A DNA stretch of 64,000 nucleotides from Pantoea rwandensis (GTDB taxonomy: Bacteria > Pseudomonadota > Gammaproteobacteria > Enterobacterales > Enterobacteriaceae): the NCBI RefSeq assembly GCF_000759475.1, contig NZ_CP009454.1:1860001-1924000 (forward strand). Reading direction: 5' to 3'. Positions 26,753-36,975 of this stretch are shown one piece after another. The notes under the pieces are model-generated. The model was given only the letters and a program-made list of their open reading frames with translations. It had not been told where the DNA came from and did not search any database. A program made the translations under genes and the position numbers. The first letter of the stretch is position 1. Every line of letters starts with the position of its first letter.

Positions 26753-28033
26753 ATGCAATCGAACGAATACTGGTTTGGCTTACCGAAAAAGATGTTCTGG
26801 GGCTTCCTCGCTATCGCGATTTTCATGGCGGGTGATGGCTTCGAAATGGCGTTTCTGTCGCGCCATATCACCGACATGGGCTTTACGCCTGCGCAATCTG
26901 CGGTGGTGTTTACCTTTTATGGTTTAGCGGCGGCGCTGGCGGCCTGGGCGTCTGGCGTGGTGGCTGAGCTGATCACCCCGCAGCGCGCGATGATGATTGG
27001 CTTTGTGCTGTGGATCGTGATGCATGCGCTGTTTATGTCGCTGGGGCTTGGCCTGCGCAACTACCCGCTGATGGTGCTGTTCTATGGCATCCGCGGGCTG
27101 GCTTATCCGCTGTTTATCTACTCGTTCATGATGATGCTGGTGCAGGTCTTACCACGTGAGAAACTGGCAGCAGCAACCGGCTGGTTCTGGGCAATGTATT
27201 CCGTCGGCATCGGCGTGGTTGGCAGCTATTTGCCAAGCCTGACCATCCCGATGCTGGGAGAAACCGGGACACTGTGGCTGGCGATTATCTGGGTGGCCTG
27301 TGGCGGTATTTTGGCGTACTTCAGCTTGCGCAACGTGCCGGTGGATCGCTCACGTGTGAATTTGCCGATGCGTGACAAAATGACCGAGATGTCGCGGGCC
27401 GTGACCATCCTGTTCACCAATCAGCATGTGTTTTATGCCTGCCTGATTCGCATCATCAACACGCTGTCGCTGTTTGGTTTTGCCATCATCATGCCACTGC
27501 TGTTTGTCGATCGTCTCGGCTTCACCATCTCTGAATGGCTGCAGATCTGGGCAGTGTTCTTCTTTGTCACCATTTTCACCAACATCTTCTGGGGCATTAC
27601 CGGTGAGAAGCTAGGCTGGATCCGTCAGGTACGCTGGTTCGGTTGTTTGGGGATGGCGATCTCCAGCCTGATGTTTTACTACCTGCCGCTGTATGCCGGT
27701 CACAACTTCTGGGTGGCGCTGATTCCGGCAGTGATGCTGGGGATCTTTGTGGCGGCATTTGTACCGATGACGGCGGTATTTCCGACGCTGGAGCCGCATC
27801 ACAAAGGTGCCGCCGTCTCGATCTATAACCTGTCGGCGGGCCTGAGCAATTTCGTGGCTCCGGCTATCGCCTCAGTGATGTTGCCGTTCTTTGATATTGT
27901 CGGGGTGGTATGGGCTTACACCGCGCTGTACGTATTTGCGGGGGTGCTGACCTTTATCATTCGCGTGCCGCAGCCGGGACACACGCGTGAAGAGAGGGCG
28001 GTGAAATCGCGAGTAGCGGAACAACGCAGCTAA
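26753..28033 (+). CDS. dalT: MFS polyol permease (DalT/RbtT family)
   Basis: This inner-membrane importer with about 12 helices belongs to the ribitol/arabinitol permease branch of the major facilitator superfamily. The segments GFEMAFLSRHI and GIRGLAYPLFIYSFM match DalT/RbtT. I prefer ATG 26753 (426 residues, MQSNEYWFGLPKK), because AAGG lies eight bases upstream; GTG 26744 and ATG 26747 are in frame but too near it. It closes the polyol operon, 27 bp after dalK, and a bidirectional terminator follows. Confidence 0.87.
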   Translation: MQSNEYWFGLPKKMFWGFLAIAIFMAGDGFEMAFLSRHITDMGFTPAQSAVVFTFYGLAAALAAWASGVVAELITPQRAMMIGFVLWIVMHALFMSLGLGLRNYPLMVLFYGIRGLAYPLFIYSFMMMLVQVLPREKLAAATGWFWAMYSVGIGVVGSYLPSLTIPMLGETGTLWLAIIWVACGGILAYFSLRNVPVDRSRVNLPMRDKMTEMSRAVTILFTNQHVFYACLIRIINTLSLFGFAIIMPLLFVDRLGFTISEWLQIWAVFFFVTIFTNIFWGITGEKLGWIRQVRWFGCLGMAISSLMFYYLPLYAGHNFWVALIPAVMLGIFVAAFVPMTAVFPTLEPHHKGAAVSIYNLSAGLSNFVAPAIASVMLPFFDIVGVVWAYTALYVFAGVLTFIIRVPQPGHTREERAVKSRVAEQRS

Positions 28034-28041
28034 GCGAAAAA

Positions 28042-28062
28042 ACGGCGGCTCAGGGCCGCCGT
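28042..28062. terminator. Bidirectional terminator between dalT and yfcH
   Basis: ACGGCGGC (28042-28049) pairs with GCCGCCGT (28055-28062). The plus strand continues CTGTTT and the minus strand continues TTTTTTCG, so it serves both convergent genes, more strongly on the yfcH side. Confidence 0.8.
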
Positions 28063-28069
28063 CTGTTTA

Positions 28070-28963
28070 TCAGACCACATCCTGCAGCGCTTCCTGCAAA
28101 TCATACCAACGGAAGCCAAAACCCGACTCCTCCAGCCGTTTCGGCAAAACATGCTGCCCACCCAGCACCAGCACGGCGGATTCGCCCATCATCAATTTAA
28201 TCGCACTGGCAGGCGTGCGCATAAACGCCGGTCGATGCATCACGTGGCCGAGTGTGGCGGCGAACTGCTCATTGCGCACCGCATAAGGCGCAACCATATT
28301 GAACGGTCCGTTCAGGTGGTTATTGTCGATCAGCCAGATGATGGCGTTAACCAGATCGTCAATGTGAATCCACGGCAGATACTGCTTACCGCTGCCAATG
28401 GGGCCGCCGACACCCAGCTTGAACGGCAGCTTCATTTTCGCCAATGCGCCGCCTTCCTCGGCTAACACTACGCCAGTTCGTAACAGGCATACGCGGGTGC
28501 GATCGCTCTGTGCGTTAAGCGCCAGTTGCTCCCAGCGCGCGCAGAGAGCATGGGTAAACTCATCGTGACCAGGATCATCTTCCGTTAATACCAGATCGCC
28601 GGTATCACCATAAAAACCGGTCGCGGATCCGGAAATTAAAAAATGCGGTGGATTGCTGCTGGCGTGGATCAACGAAACGATTTGTTCGGTAATCTGCCAG
28701 CGACTTTCACACAGCCGCTGTTTCTGTTGTTCGGTCCAGCGTTTATCGGCGATCGGCTCGCCTGCCAGATTAATCACGCCATCAATACCGTCGAGATCGG
28801 TTTGCTGATTGATACCGGACCACAGCGAAACGCGAGGATCCAGTTTGTCCCGTGCCGCCGCGACATCTCGGGTGACGACGTTCACCTGATGTCCGAGCAA
28901 CAGCAGACGCGGTATCAAATGGCGGCCTATCAAACCTGTGCCACCGGTAATAAGCAGGTGCAT
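28070..28963 (-). CDS. yfcH: YfcH, SDR39U1-type NAD(P)-dependent epimerase family protein
   Basis: YfcH is an atypical extended short-chain dehydrogenase of unknown substrate. The NAD(P) loop [10 protein letters not shown] begins at residue 7. The [12 protein letters not shown] motif and the C-terminal DUF1731 region (about residues 245-293) typical of the SDR39U1 group are present. The 297 residues equal E. coli YfcH. In E. coli it lies close to hisP; here the polyol cluster separates them. Confidence 0.93.
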   Translation of the reverse strand: MHLLITGGTGLIGRHLIPRLLLLGHQVNVVTRDVAAARDKLDPRVSLWSGINQQTDLDGIDGVINLAGEPIADKRWTEQQKQRLCESRWQITEQIVSLIHASSNPPHFLISGSATGFYGDTGDLVLTEDDPGHDEFTHALCARWEQLALNAQSDRTRVCLLRTGVVLAEEGGALAKMKLPFKLGVGGPIGSGKQYLPWIHIDDLVNAIIWLIDNNHLNGPFNMVAPYAVRNEQFAATLGHVMHRPAFMRTPASAIKLMMGESAVLVLGGQHVLPKRLEESGFGFRWYDLQEALQDVV

Positions 28964-29147
28964 GCTGAGCCTCCTTGTAATTTATTTTCTGCTCAGACTG
29001 ATCATAGAAGAGAAGCGCACGGATAGCGTGACAGCGCTTACGCTAATGAAGAAAAAGGGAAAGTTTGTGTTGGCCTTAAGGTCAAAGATCCGACCAGCAC
29101 ACCATTGCCTTAACAAATAAAAATCGGTAAATAGAAAGCACACCTGA

Positions 29148-29807
<660 letters not shown>

Positions 29808-29918
29808 GCACGAAGAGCCTTGCGGAGGCGAAAAGAACGCTTTACCTTACCGCTCATTCTAATAAGGCATCGCAAACAGGCGCGTGCTGGGCACGCCGAA
29901 AACAGAAAAGGGTTACGG

Positions 29919-30464
29919 ATGGTGGATCAAACGGCAGATAGCGGTATCGAGTGGGTTGATATCGTTAGTGAAGAGAACGAAGTCATTGCGCAAGCTAGCC
30001 GTGCGCAGATGCGTGCGCAGAATTTGCGTCATCGTGCGACCTACATCGTGGTGCATGATGGTATGGGCAAAATTCTGGTGCAGCGTCGTACTGAAATCAA
30101 AGACTTCATGCCGGGTATGCTCGATGCGACCGCCGGTGGCGTGGTACAGAGTGGTGAGGACCTGCTGGAATCTGCACGCCGTGAAGCGGAAGAAGAATTA
30201 GGGATCGCCGCAGTGCCGTTTGCCGAACATGGTAAATTCTACTTCGAAGATGAGCACTGCCGCGTCTGGGGCGGATTGTTTAGCTGTGTGTCACATGGCC
30301 CATTTGCCATGCAGGAAGAAGAAGTGGATGAAGTGTTCTGGATGACGCCAGAAGAGATCACTGCACGCTGCGATGAATTCACCGACGACTCGCTCAAAGC
30401 CGTATCACTGTGGCTGAGCCGCAACAGCGATGCCGCGCGTCGCAAGCAGAGCAGCGAATCCTGA
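29919..30464 (+). CDS. yfcD: YfcD, Nudix hydrolase
   Basis: This cytosolic Nudix protein is of the YfcD group; its physiological substrate is unknown. The full Nudix box GX5EX7REUXEEXGU is visible at about residues 74-96 (Glu80, Arg88, Glu89, Glu92, Glu93, Gly95). ATG 29919 has AAGGG upstream and gives 181 residues close to the E. coli protein. A longer frame from 29820 has no family support. A terminator follows the stop codon. Confidence 0.93.
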   Translation: MVDQTADSGIEWVDIVSEENEVIAQASRAQMRAQNLRHRATYIVVHDGMGKILVQRRTEIKDFMPGMLDATAGGVVQSGEDLLESARREAEEELGIAAVPFAEHGKFYFEDEHCRVWGGLFSCVSHGPFAMQEEEVDEVFWMTPEEITARCDEFTDDSLKAVSLWLSRNSDAARRKQSSES

Positions 30465-30482
30465 TTCCCGCTACATTCGAAC

Positions 30483-30511
30483 AAGGCGCCCAACGGCGCC
30501 TTTGTTGTTTC
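30483..30511 (+). terminator. Terminator of yfcD
   Basis: AAGGCGCC (30483-30490) pairs with GGCGCCTT (30495-30502) and is followed by TGTTGTTT. The end reaches the stop codon of the convergent aminotransferase gene. Confidence 0.75.
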
Positions 30512-31770
30512 TAATGCTCACGCAAAATCTCTTTGAGCAGTTGCAGGGCCTTATCAAACTGCGGCTGCGGAATCGTCAGCGGATAAAGAAAACGGATCAC
30601 ATTACTGTGTACGCCACAGGTCAGTAAAATCAGCCCTTGTGCCAGCGCCTGTAACTGAATCGCTTTGGTGATTTCTGCTGATGGTCGGCCTGAGTCATCC
30701 TGAAACTCTGCCGCAACCATTGAACCGTAGCCGCGTACCTCAGCAAGGGATGCGCATCCTGCACTCCGCAAAGTGGCACTGAGTTGTTCGCCCAATTGGC
30801 TAGCGCGTGCGCACAGCTGCTCTTCATCAATAATATCCAGCACGGCATGCGCGGCGGCTATCGCGGGCGGGCTGCCCGCATAAGTGCCACCTAAACCACC
30901 CGGTTCAGGGGCATCCATCACTTCGGCACGCCCGGATACGGCCGATAACGGAAACCCGCCCGCCAGACTTTTTGCCATGGTGATCAAATCTGGCTGCACA
31001 TCGTAATACTCACTGGCGAACAGCTTGCCGGTGCGCGCAAAACCGCTCTGAATCTCATCGGCGATTAACAAAATGCCGTGACGATCGCATAAAGCGCGTA
31101 ACGCAGAGACAAACGCTGGCGGCGCAATATAAAAACCGCCTTCGCCCTGCACGGGTTCGAAAATGATCGCCGCCACCTGCTGTGGGCTGATATCACTGCG
31201 GAAAATGGCCTCAAGACTCTCCAATGACTGATGCACGCTCACGTTGTGCAGCGCATTGGGATACTGGGCGTGAAATACCGAACCGGCGAACGGCCCAAAG
31301 CCGGTTTTGTAAGGCACGACCTTACCCGTCAGTGACATCGTCATATGGGTGCGACCATGAAATGCGCCTGTGAACGCGATAATGCCGGGACGCCCGGTCG
31401 CCGCGCGGGCAATCTTCACCGCATTCTCCACCGCCTCCGCGCCGCTGGAGAAAAAAGTGGTTTTCACTGCGCCGCTTATCGGAACGCACTGGTTAAGCCT
31501 TTCAGCGAGATGAATATAGCTTTCATAGGGGATGATCTGAAACGCGGTATGGGTAAAACAATCCAACTGCTGTTGCACGGCCGCCATCACTTTCGGATGA
31601 CGATGCCCGGTATTCAGCACCGCGATACCCGCCGCGAAATCAGTGTATTCGCGCCCTTTCTGATCCCACACCGTGGCGTTTTCCGCCTTGACCGCATAGA
31701 AATCACACATCACACCCACGCCGCGCGGCGTGGCCTTCAATCGACGACTGTGCACATCACTGTTACTCAT
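30511..31770 (-). CDS. puuE: GABA aminotransferase (PuuE/GabT-like)
   Basis: This class III PLP aminotransferase moves the amino group of 4-aminobutyrate to 2-oxoglutarate, giving succinate semialdehyde. The PLP lysine is Lys267 in MAKSLAGGFPL, and GEGGFYIAPP and IADEIQSGFARTGKLFA are the usual family segments. The N-terminus MSNSDVHSRRLKATPRGVGVM is closer to E. coli PuuE than to GabT, so I use that name, but without the rest of the puu pathway nearby the assignment to putrescine use is open. ATG 31770 (419 residues) has GAGG six bases upstream; ATG 31773 is adjacent. The gene stands alone between yfcD and the repeat region. Confidence 0.82.
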   Translation of the reverse strand: MSNSDVHSRRLKATPRGVGVMCDFYAVKAENATVWDQKGREYTDFAAGIAVLNTGHRHPKVMAAVQQQLDCFTHTAFQIIPYESYIHLAERLNQCVPISGAVKTTFFSSGAEAVENAVKIARAATGRPGIIAFTGAFHGRTHMTMSLTGKVVPYKTGFGPFAGSVFHAQYPNALHNVSVHQSLESLEAIFRSDISPQQVAAIIFEPVQGEGGFYIAPPAFVSALRALCDRHGILLIADEIQSGFARTGKLFASEYYDVQPDLITMAKSLAGGFPLSAVSGRAEVMDAPEPGGLGGTYAGSPPAIAAAHAVLDIIDEEQLCARASQLGEQLSATLRSAGCASLAEVRGYGSMVAAEFQDDSGRPSAEITKAIQLQALAQGLILLTCGVHSNVIRFLYPLTIPQPQFDKALQLLKEILREH

Positions 31771-31873
31771 CATTAACCTCGCAATTCACGGGGGACTGTC
31801 ATCAGTGTGAGCGGCAGGATGTTTTTTCGCCAGTGAACAACTGCGTGAAAATCGCCTCGTTATATAAGGTCCC

Positions 31874-32122
31874 AATGCGAAGGTGTGTACCCTAAAAGCG
31901 ATGATGAAGTTTGAAAGGCAGGGAAGGAGAGTGTCCACTGAAACACACGCTAAATCCTCCCCTGATAAACAGTCAGAATGCGGAGGTATGTACCCTAAAA
32001 GCGATGATGAAGTTTAAAGGAAAGGGAAGGAGAGTGCCCACTAAAATAGACGCTAGATCCGCCCTTCACAAACGGTAAGAACGCGGAGGTTTGCAGCACA
32101 AAAGCGATGATGGAGTTTGAAA
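31874..32122. repeat. 103-bp direct repeats (two full copies and a partial third)
   Basis: Copies begin at 31874, 31977 and 32080, exactly 103 bp apart. Each starts AAYGCGRAGG and contains AAAGCGATGATGRAGTTT followed by AGGGAAGG. The first two also share GAGAGTGYCCACT and ACGCTARATCC. The third diverges after AGGGAAGG, where it enters the palindrome. No ORF or known insertion sequence is recognisable. Confidence 0.88.
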
Positions 32123-32124
32123 GG

Positions 32125-32224
32125 CAGGGAAGGCCAGTGCGAAGAGCGAAGCGTCCGCGCCATGGACGGCGCGGCCGATCTGCAGGGATGCGTTTATCCT
32201 TCGCGATCGGACTGGCCTTCCCTG
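32125..32224. repeat. 100-nt imperfect palindrome
   Basis: The outer arms CAGGGAAGGCCAGT (32125-32138) and ACTGGCCTTCCCTG (32211-32224) are a perfect 14-bp inverted repeat. Inside are GCGAAG/CTTCGC pairs and a GC-rich hairpin CCGCGCC/GGCGCGG around ATGGAC. It resembles a REP-like or MITE-like element. It begins exactly where the third 103-bp copy diverges. Confidence 0.82.
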
Positions 32225-32228
32225 TCGA

Positions 32229-32510
32229 TTGCACCCAGCTTTCAGCGACAATTGCACCCAGCCTGCAGCAACTATTGCACCCAGCTTTCAGCTGCAATTG
32301 CCCCAGCCTGCAGCAACTATTGCACCCAGCTTTCAGCTGCAATTGCCCCAGCCTGCAGCAACTATTGCACCCAGCTTTCAGCTGCAATTGCCCCAGCCTG
32401 CAGCAACTATTGCACCCAGCTTTCAGCTGCAATTGCCCCCAGCCTGCAGCAACTATTGCCCCCAGCCCGCAGCCCGCAGCCCCCAGCCCCCAGCCCCCAG
32501 CAAAGACAGC
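32229..32510. repeat. 45-bp minisatellite and CCCAGC tail
   Basis: Units of 45-46 bp begin TTGCACCCAGCTTTCAGC at 32229, 32275, 32320, 32365 and 32410, and a degenerate sixth begins at 32456. The three middle units are identical. Each carries GCCTGCAGCAACTA. The array decays into repeats of CCCAGC and CCGCAGC up to about 32510. It is expected to vary in copy number by slippage. Confidence 0.92.
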
Positions 32511-32550
32511 ACCAGGCAATCTACCGAACGCATCCCACCAAACTGGCAGC

Positions 32551-32584
32551 AAAAAAAAGAGCACAAGGTTTAACCCTCATGCTC
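32551..32584 (-). terminator. Rho-independent terminator of pta
   Basis: On the minus strand GAGCA-T-GAGGGTT pairs with AACCTTG-TGCTC and is followed by eight T residues (A tract at 32551-32558 on the plus strand). It lies 28 bp after the pta stop codon. Confidence 0.88.
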
Positions 32585-32611
32585 TCTACGCTCAGCAGGA
32601 AGAAAAAAAAC

Positions 32612-34756
32612 TTAGCCTTCTGCCTGCTGTGACTGAATCGCGGTCAGTGCGATGGTATAAACAATGTCATCCACCAATGCGCCACGTGACAAATCGTTCA
32701 CCGGCTTGCGCATACCCTGCAGCATCGGCCCGATGGAAATCAGATCGGCCGAACGCTGAACCGCTTTGTAAGTGGTGTTACCGGTGTTCAGATCCGGGAA
32801 GATAAACACGGTTGCACGACCTGCAACGGCAGAGTTCGGTGCTTTCGACTTCGCCACGTCTTCCATAATGGCGGCGTCATACTGCAACGGACCATCGATC
32901 ACCAGATCAGGACGTTTCTCCTGAGCAATACGCGTCGCTTCGCGTACCTTCTCAACGTCGCTACCCGCACCGGAGTTACCGGTTGAATAGGAAATCATCG
33001 CCACGCGTGGATCGATACCAAAGGCTTTGGCGGAATCCGCAGACTGAATCGCTATCTCTGCCAGCTGTTCTGGATTCGGATCCGGGTTAATCGCACAGTC
33101 GCCATACACCAGCACCTGCTCAGGCAGCAGCATAAAGAACACCGAAGACACCAGTGAACTGTTTGGCGCGGTTTTGATCAACTGCAACGGCGGACGAATG
33201 GTATTCGCGGTGGTGTGCACTGCACCCGACACCAAACCGTCCACTTCGCCGCGTTCCAGCATCATGGTGCCAAGCATCACGTTATCTTCCAGCTGCTCCT
33301 GCGCGACCACTTCGGTCATGCCTTTGCTCTTACGCAACTCAACCAAACGCGGCACATAATTCTCGCGCACCACTTCTGGATCGACAATCTCAATACCCTG
33401 GCCCAGCACCACACCCTGAGCGGCAGCCACACGCTGGATCTCGTCCGGATTACCCAACAGCACACAAGATGCAATGCCACGCTCGGCGCAAATCGCAGCG
33501 GCTTTCACCGTACGCGGCTCGTCACCTTCTGGCAGCACAATGCGTTTGCCGGCTTTACGTGCCAGCTCGGTCAGTTGATAGCGGAAGGCTGGTGGAGACA
33601 GACGGCGGCTACGCTCGGACGTTGCAGTGAGTGATTCCACCCAATCGGCATCGATAAAGCTGGCCACATACTCCTGCACCTTCTCAATGCGCTGGGTATC
33701 ATCTGCAGGCACTTCCAGATTAAAGCTCTGCAGGCTCAGTGAGGTCTGCCAGGTATTGGTTTTCACCATAAACACCGGCAGGCCCGTCTGGAAGGCACGT
33801 TCACACAGACGCGCAATCGGTGCTTCAATCTGATAACCACCGGTCAGCAACACGGCACCAATCTCAATACCGTTCATGGCGGCGAGACACGCTGCAACTA
33901 ACACGTCTGGACGATCGGCTGACGTCACCAACAGTGAACCTGGACGGAAGTGCTCCAGCATATGCGGAATACTACGTGCGCAGAAAGTCACCGATTTCAC
34001 GCGGCGGGTCTGGATCTCACCTTCGTTAATGATCTCGGCATTCAGATGGCGGCACATATCGATGGCACGCGTCGCGATCAGATCGAAACTCCAGGGTACA
34101 CAGCCGAGAATCGGCAATGGACTGTTAGCAAACAGCTGCTTAGGATCGATATTGGCAATATTCGCTTTCGTCGAATCATCGAAAATTTCAGACAGGTCAG
34201 GGCGCGTACGACCCTGCTCATCCACTGGCGCGTTAAGCTTATTAATGATCACGCCGGTGATGTTTTTATTCTTACTGCCGCCAAAGCTGCTTTGCGTTAA
34301 TTCAATGCGCTCTTTCAACTGCGCAGGCGAATCATTGCCCAGCGCCGTCACGAACACGATTTCTGCATTCAGGGTTTTAGCGATTTCATAGTTCAGTGAA
34401 GAGGCAAACTGATGCTTACGGGTTGGCACCAGCCCCTCCACCAACACCACTTCCGCGTCTTGCGCATTCGCGTGGTAGTTAGCAATGATCTCTTCCATCA
34501 ACACGTCTTGCTGGTTCGAACCCAACAGTGACTCAACGCGTGACATCTGCAGCGGTTCAGCGGCAGGGATCGCGGAGTTCTTACGAATGATGGTGGTGGT
34601 CTGATCTGGCGCATCGCCGCCCGCACGTGGCTGGGCAATCGGCTTGAACACGCTCAGGCGAACGCCTTTGCGCTCCATGGCACGAATCACGCCGAGGCTG
34701 ACGCTGGTCAGGCCGACGCTGGTGCCGGTAGGGATGAGCATGATTGTACGTGACAC
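32612..34756 (-). CDS. pta: Pta, phosphate acetyltransferase
   Basis: Pta converts acetyl-CoA and phosphate to acetyl phosphate, the first step of acetate excretion. The 714 residues equal E. coli and show the long enterobacterial form: an N-terminal BioD-like P-loop domain ([15 protein letters not shown]), a central DRTGG domain and the catalytic PTA domain (from about residue 390, beginning [17 protein letters not shown]). The start is GTG 34756, as in E. coli. It is the second gene of ackA-pta, 73 bp after ackA. The intergenic gap holds a 10-bp stem (34796-34819) followed on the minus strand by TTGTTTTGG, a possible attenuator. Confidence 0.98.
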   Translation of the reverse strand: MSRTIMLIPTGTSVGLTSVSLGVIRAMERKGVRLSVFKPIAQPRAGGDAPDQTTTIIRKNSAIPAAEPLQMSRVESLLGSNQQDVLMEEIIANYHANAQDAEVVLVEGLVPTRKHQFASSLNYEIAKTLNAEIVFVTALGNDSPAQLKERIELTQSSFGGSKNKNITGVIINKLNAPVDEQGRTRPDLSEIFDDSTKANIANIDPKQLFANSPLPILGCVPWSFDLIATRAIDMCRHLNAEIINEGEIQTRRVKSVTFCARSIPHMLEHFRPGSLLVTSADRPDVLVAACLAAMNGIEIGAVLLTGGYQIEAPIARLCERAFQTGLPVFMVKTNTWQTSLSLQSFNLEVPADDTQRIEKVQEYVASFIDADWVESLTATSERSRRLSPPAFRYQLTELARKAGKRIVLPEGDEPRTVKAAAICAERGIASCVLLGNPDEIQRVAAAQGVVLGQGIEIVDPEVVRENYVPRLVELRKSKGMTEVVAQEQLEDNVMLGTMMLERGEVDGLVSGAVHTTANTIRPPLQLIKTAPNSSLVSSVFFMLLPEQVLVYGDCAINPDPNPEQLAEIAIQSADSAKAFGIDPRVAMISYSTGNSGAGSDVEKVREATRIAQEKRPDLVIDGPLQYDAAIMEDVAKSKAPNSAVAGRATVFIFPDLNTGNTTYKAVQRSADLISIGPMLQGMRKPVNDLSRGALVDDIVYTIALTAIQSQQAEG

Positions 34757-34795
34757 TATAAAAACCTCTCAGGTGTTGCAGACTAGCCAAAACAA

Positions 34796-34819
34796 CTCCG
34801 TCAGCCTGAGCTGACGGAG
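34796..34819 (-). terminator. Hairpin in the ackA-pta gap (possible attenuator)
   Basis: CTCCGTCAGC and GCTGACGGAG form a 10-bp perfect stem with a 4-nt loop. On the minus strand TTGTTTTGG follows, an imperfect T tract, so partial termination between ackA and pta is plausible. Confidence 0.6.
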
Positions 34820-34829
34820 AGAAGTGTAT

Positions 34830-36032
34830 TTAGGCGGTCAGACGCGCGGCGTCCTGGGCGATGACCAACTCTTCGTTGGTTGGGATCACCACGGCCGGGC
34901 GGGTGCCCTCTTTGTTGATAAAACCAGACTTACCAAAGCGGGCAGCAAGGTTACGCTCGTGATCCACTTCGAAGCCCAGCAATGCGAGTTTTGCCAATGA
35001 CAGCTCACGCACCATCGCCGCATTCTCACCGATACCACCGGTGAACACCACGGCATCCAGACGACCTTCCATCAACGCGCTATAGCTGCCGATGTATTTC
35101 GCCAGACGGTGGCAGAACACGTCCATCGCACGCTTAGCATCTTCTTTAGTCGCGTAGTTGTCTTCAACATAGCGGCAGTCACTGGTGACTTCGGTCAGAC
35201 CCAGCAGACCAGACTCTTTGGTCAGCAGTTTGTTGATCGCATCCACGCTCATACCCAGCGTGTCATGCAGGAAGAACACGATCGCCGGGTCGATATCACC
35301 ACTGCGGGTGCCCATGACCAGACCTTCCAGCGGCGTCAGACCCATAGAAGTATCGACGCACTGACCGTTGCGGATAGCAGAAACTGAACCGCCGTTGCCG
35401 AGGTGGCAGGTGATGATGTTCAGTTCGTTGACTGGCTTGTTCAGCATTTTGGCGGCTTCCTGCGTCACATAGTAGTGGCTGGTGCCGTGTGCGCCATAGC
35501 GACGAACGCCGTGCTCTTTGTACAGTTTGTACGGCAGAGCATAAAGATAAGACTCTTCCGGCATAGTCTGATGGAATGCCGTATCAAAAACCGCCACATT
35601 CTTATCTGACAAGTGCGGGAAATTCTTCAACGCTTCGTCGATGCCGATAAGATGTGCCGGATTGTGCAGCGGGGCAAAAGAGGAAGCATCTTTAATACCC
35701 TGAATCACTGATTCATCGATGATGACCGATTTAGTCAGCTGCTCGCCGCCGTGAACGATACGATGGCCGATTGCAGCGATTTGTGCCGAAAGCTCTGGTT
35801 TTTGTGCCAGAATAGTTTTAACAATGAAGTTCAGCGCTTCACTGTGCGCTGCACCTGCGCCGAGAGGCGCTTCTTGTTTGCTGCCTTCCAGTTTCCATTT
35901 GATACGCGCTTCAGGTAAATGGAAACACTCCGCCAGACCTGACAGATATTCGTCACCGGTGGCTGGATTGAGGATGGCAAACTTAAGTGAAGAGCTGCCG
36001 CAGTTCAGAACCAGTACTAACTTCGTTGACAT
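34830..36032 (-). CDS. ackA: AckA, acetate kinase
   Basis: AckA makes ATP and acetate from acetyl phosphate. The ASKHA-fold signatures are intact: [14 protein letters not shown] at residues 5-18, [20 protein letters not shown] with the catalytic His near 180, HLGNGGS and FTGGIGENA. The 400 residues equal E. coli. It is first in the ackA-pta operon, and the 339-bp upstream region contains its promoter. Confidence 0.98.
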   Translation of the reverse strand: MSTKLVLVLNCGSSSLKFAILNPATGDEYLSGLAECFHLPEARIKWKLEGSKQEAPLGAGAAHSEALNFIVKTILAQKPELSAQIAAIGHRIVHGGEQLTKSVIIDESVIQGIKDASSFAPLHNPAHLIGIDEALKNFPHLSDKNVAVFDTAFHQTMPEESYLYALPYKLYKEHGVRRYGAHGTSHYYVTQEAAKMLNKPVNELNIITCHLGNGGSVSAIRNGQCVDTSMGLTPLEGLVMGTRSGDIDPAIVFFLHDTLGMSVDAINKLLTKESGLLGLTEVTSDCRYVEDNYATKEDAKRAMDVFCHRLAKYIGSYSALMEGRLDAVVFTGGIGENAAMVRELSLAKLALLGFEVDHERNLAARFGKSGFINKEGTRPAVVIPTNEELVIAQDAARLTA

Positions 36033-36371
36033 GGAAGTACCTATTGATTAAAGAGTGGCTAAAAATAACGCAATCAGACTAACAGCGTAGCCCATGAATG
36101 CTGGTAGATTAATGATTAACATCATGCGGTAGTCAAAAAGAGACCGACATGCAAAAAAATTTCGGTAATTTTACGCAGATTTTTGAAATCTGCTTAGCGA
36201 AACATGGCTCTAAACCGCTCTTTTATTGAGCTGTAGCTTCCGGTAATGTTGCTAAAACGGCGTCAGAATACCCACTGTCACCCGCAAAGACAAAATCTTT
36301 TGAAGGATGTCACGTAAAGTTGTGTAGTTATCATTTTATTTTAATCGTTGCAGAATTAGTTGAGGTCTATC
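36033..36371. other. Divergent ackA / yfbV regulatory region (339 bp)
   Basis: No gene is apparent. The region is AT-rich and contains the perfect hairpin GCAGATTTTTGAAATCTGC (36175-36193), a short direct-repeat-like TTAATGATTAACATC block (36109-36124) and the promoters of ackA (leftward) and yfbV (rightward). In E. coli ackA transcription responds to FNR and ArcA. I could not place their sites with confidence. Confidence 0.6.
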
Positions 36372-36824
36372 ATGGCGAATGACACAAGCAATCCCGGCTG
36401 GTTTGGTTTATTCCAGAACGGTCAGCGTTACATGAAGACCTGGCCAGCCGACAAACGACTGGCACCGATGTTCCCTGAAAACCGCGTGGTGACGGCAACG
36501 CGTTTTGCCATCCGCTTTATGCCCCCGCTGGCGATATTCACCCTGACGTGGCAAATCGCCATGGGCGGGCAGTTGGGACCGGCGATTGCCACCGCACTGT
36601 TTGCCTGCAGTCTGCCGATGCAGGGATTATGGTGGCTGGGTAAACGCTCCATCACGCCATTGCCGCCGACTTTACTGCACTGGTTCCACGAAGTGCGCGC
36701 AAAACTGGAAGAAGCGGGACAAGCGATTGCCCCCGTTGATGGTAAACCGACTTACCAGGCGCTGGCCGATGTGCTAAAGCGCGCCTTCAAACAACTCGAT
36801 CGTACCTTCCTCGACGATCTTTGA
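36372..36824 (+). CDS. yfbV: YfbV, UPF0208 inner-membrane protein
   Basis: YfbV is a small inner-membrane protein; in E. coli it has been linked to limiting the spread of the Ter macrodomain, with unknown mechanism. Two hydrophobic segments (about residues 45-63 and 68-85) separate a basic N-terminus from a cytosolic C-terminal tail ending [15 protein letters not shown] 36372 has GAGG six bases upstream and gives 150 residues (E. coli 151). It is divergent from ackA, as in E. coli. Confidence 0.93.
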   Translation: MANDTSNPGWFGLFQNGQRYMKTWPADKRLAPMFPENRVVTATRFAIRFMPPLAIFTLTWQIAMGGQLGPAIATALFACSLPMQGLWWLGKRSITPLPPTLLHWFHEVRAKLEEAGQAIAPVDGKPTYQALADVLKRAFKQLDRTFLDDL

Positions 36825-36975
36825 TCGATCATCCCCTTTTACTGCCAGAGAATGTGTGCAGTAACCGGGTTTAAATCAAAGAAAAGTGATGCGGGCAAAC
36901 ACGCATCGCTTTCCTTGTGTAATCATTTATCCATTGTTTAAATCTTAAGCGGCCGTGATGGCCCGGGAGCGAACC

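Larger units (their letters stand above)
31771..32611. other. Gene-free 840-bp repeat region between puuE and pta
   Basis: I see no credible gene here. From left to right it holds the aminotransferase promoter region, two and a half 103-bp direct repeats, a long palindrome, a 45-bp minisatellite, a CCCAGC-rich tail and the pta terminator. Open frames exist on both strands only because the 45-bp unit is a multiple of three and lacks stops. The minus-strand frame would begin inside the pta terminator, which argues against translation. Confidence 0.8.

Noticed and set aside
31995..32564. Minus-strand 189-residue open frame with 15-residue repeats
   Set aside because: It starts with a GTG inside the pta terminator, its repeats come from the 45-bp minisatellite, and it runs through the 103-bp repeats. 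No family resemblance.
32107..32805. Plus-strand 232-residue open frame through the minisatellite
   Set aside because: It runs antisense into the 3' end of pta and is open only because the repeat unit is a stop-free multiple of three; no ribosome-binding site is evident.
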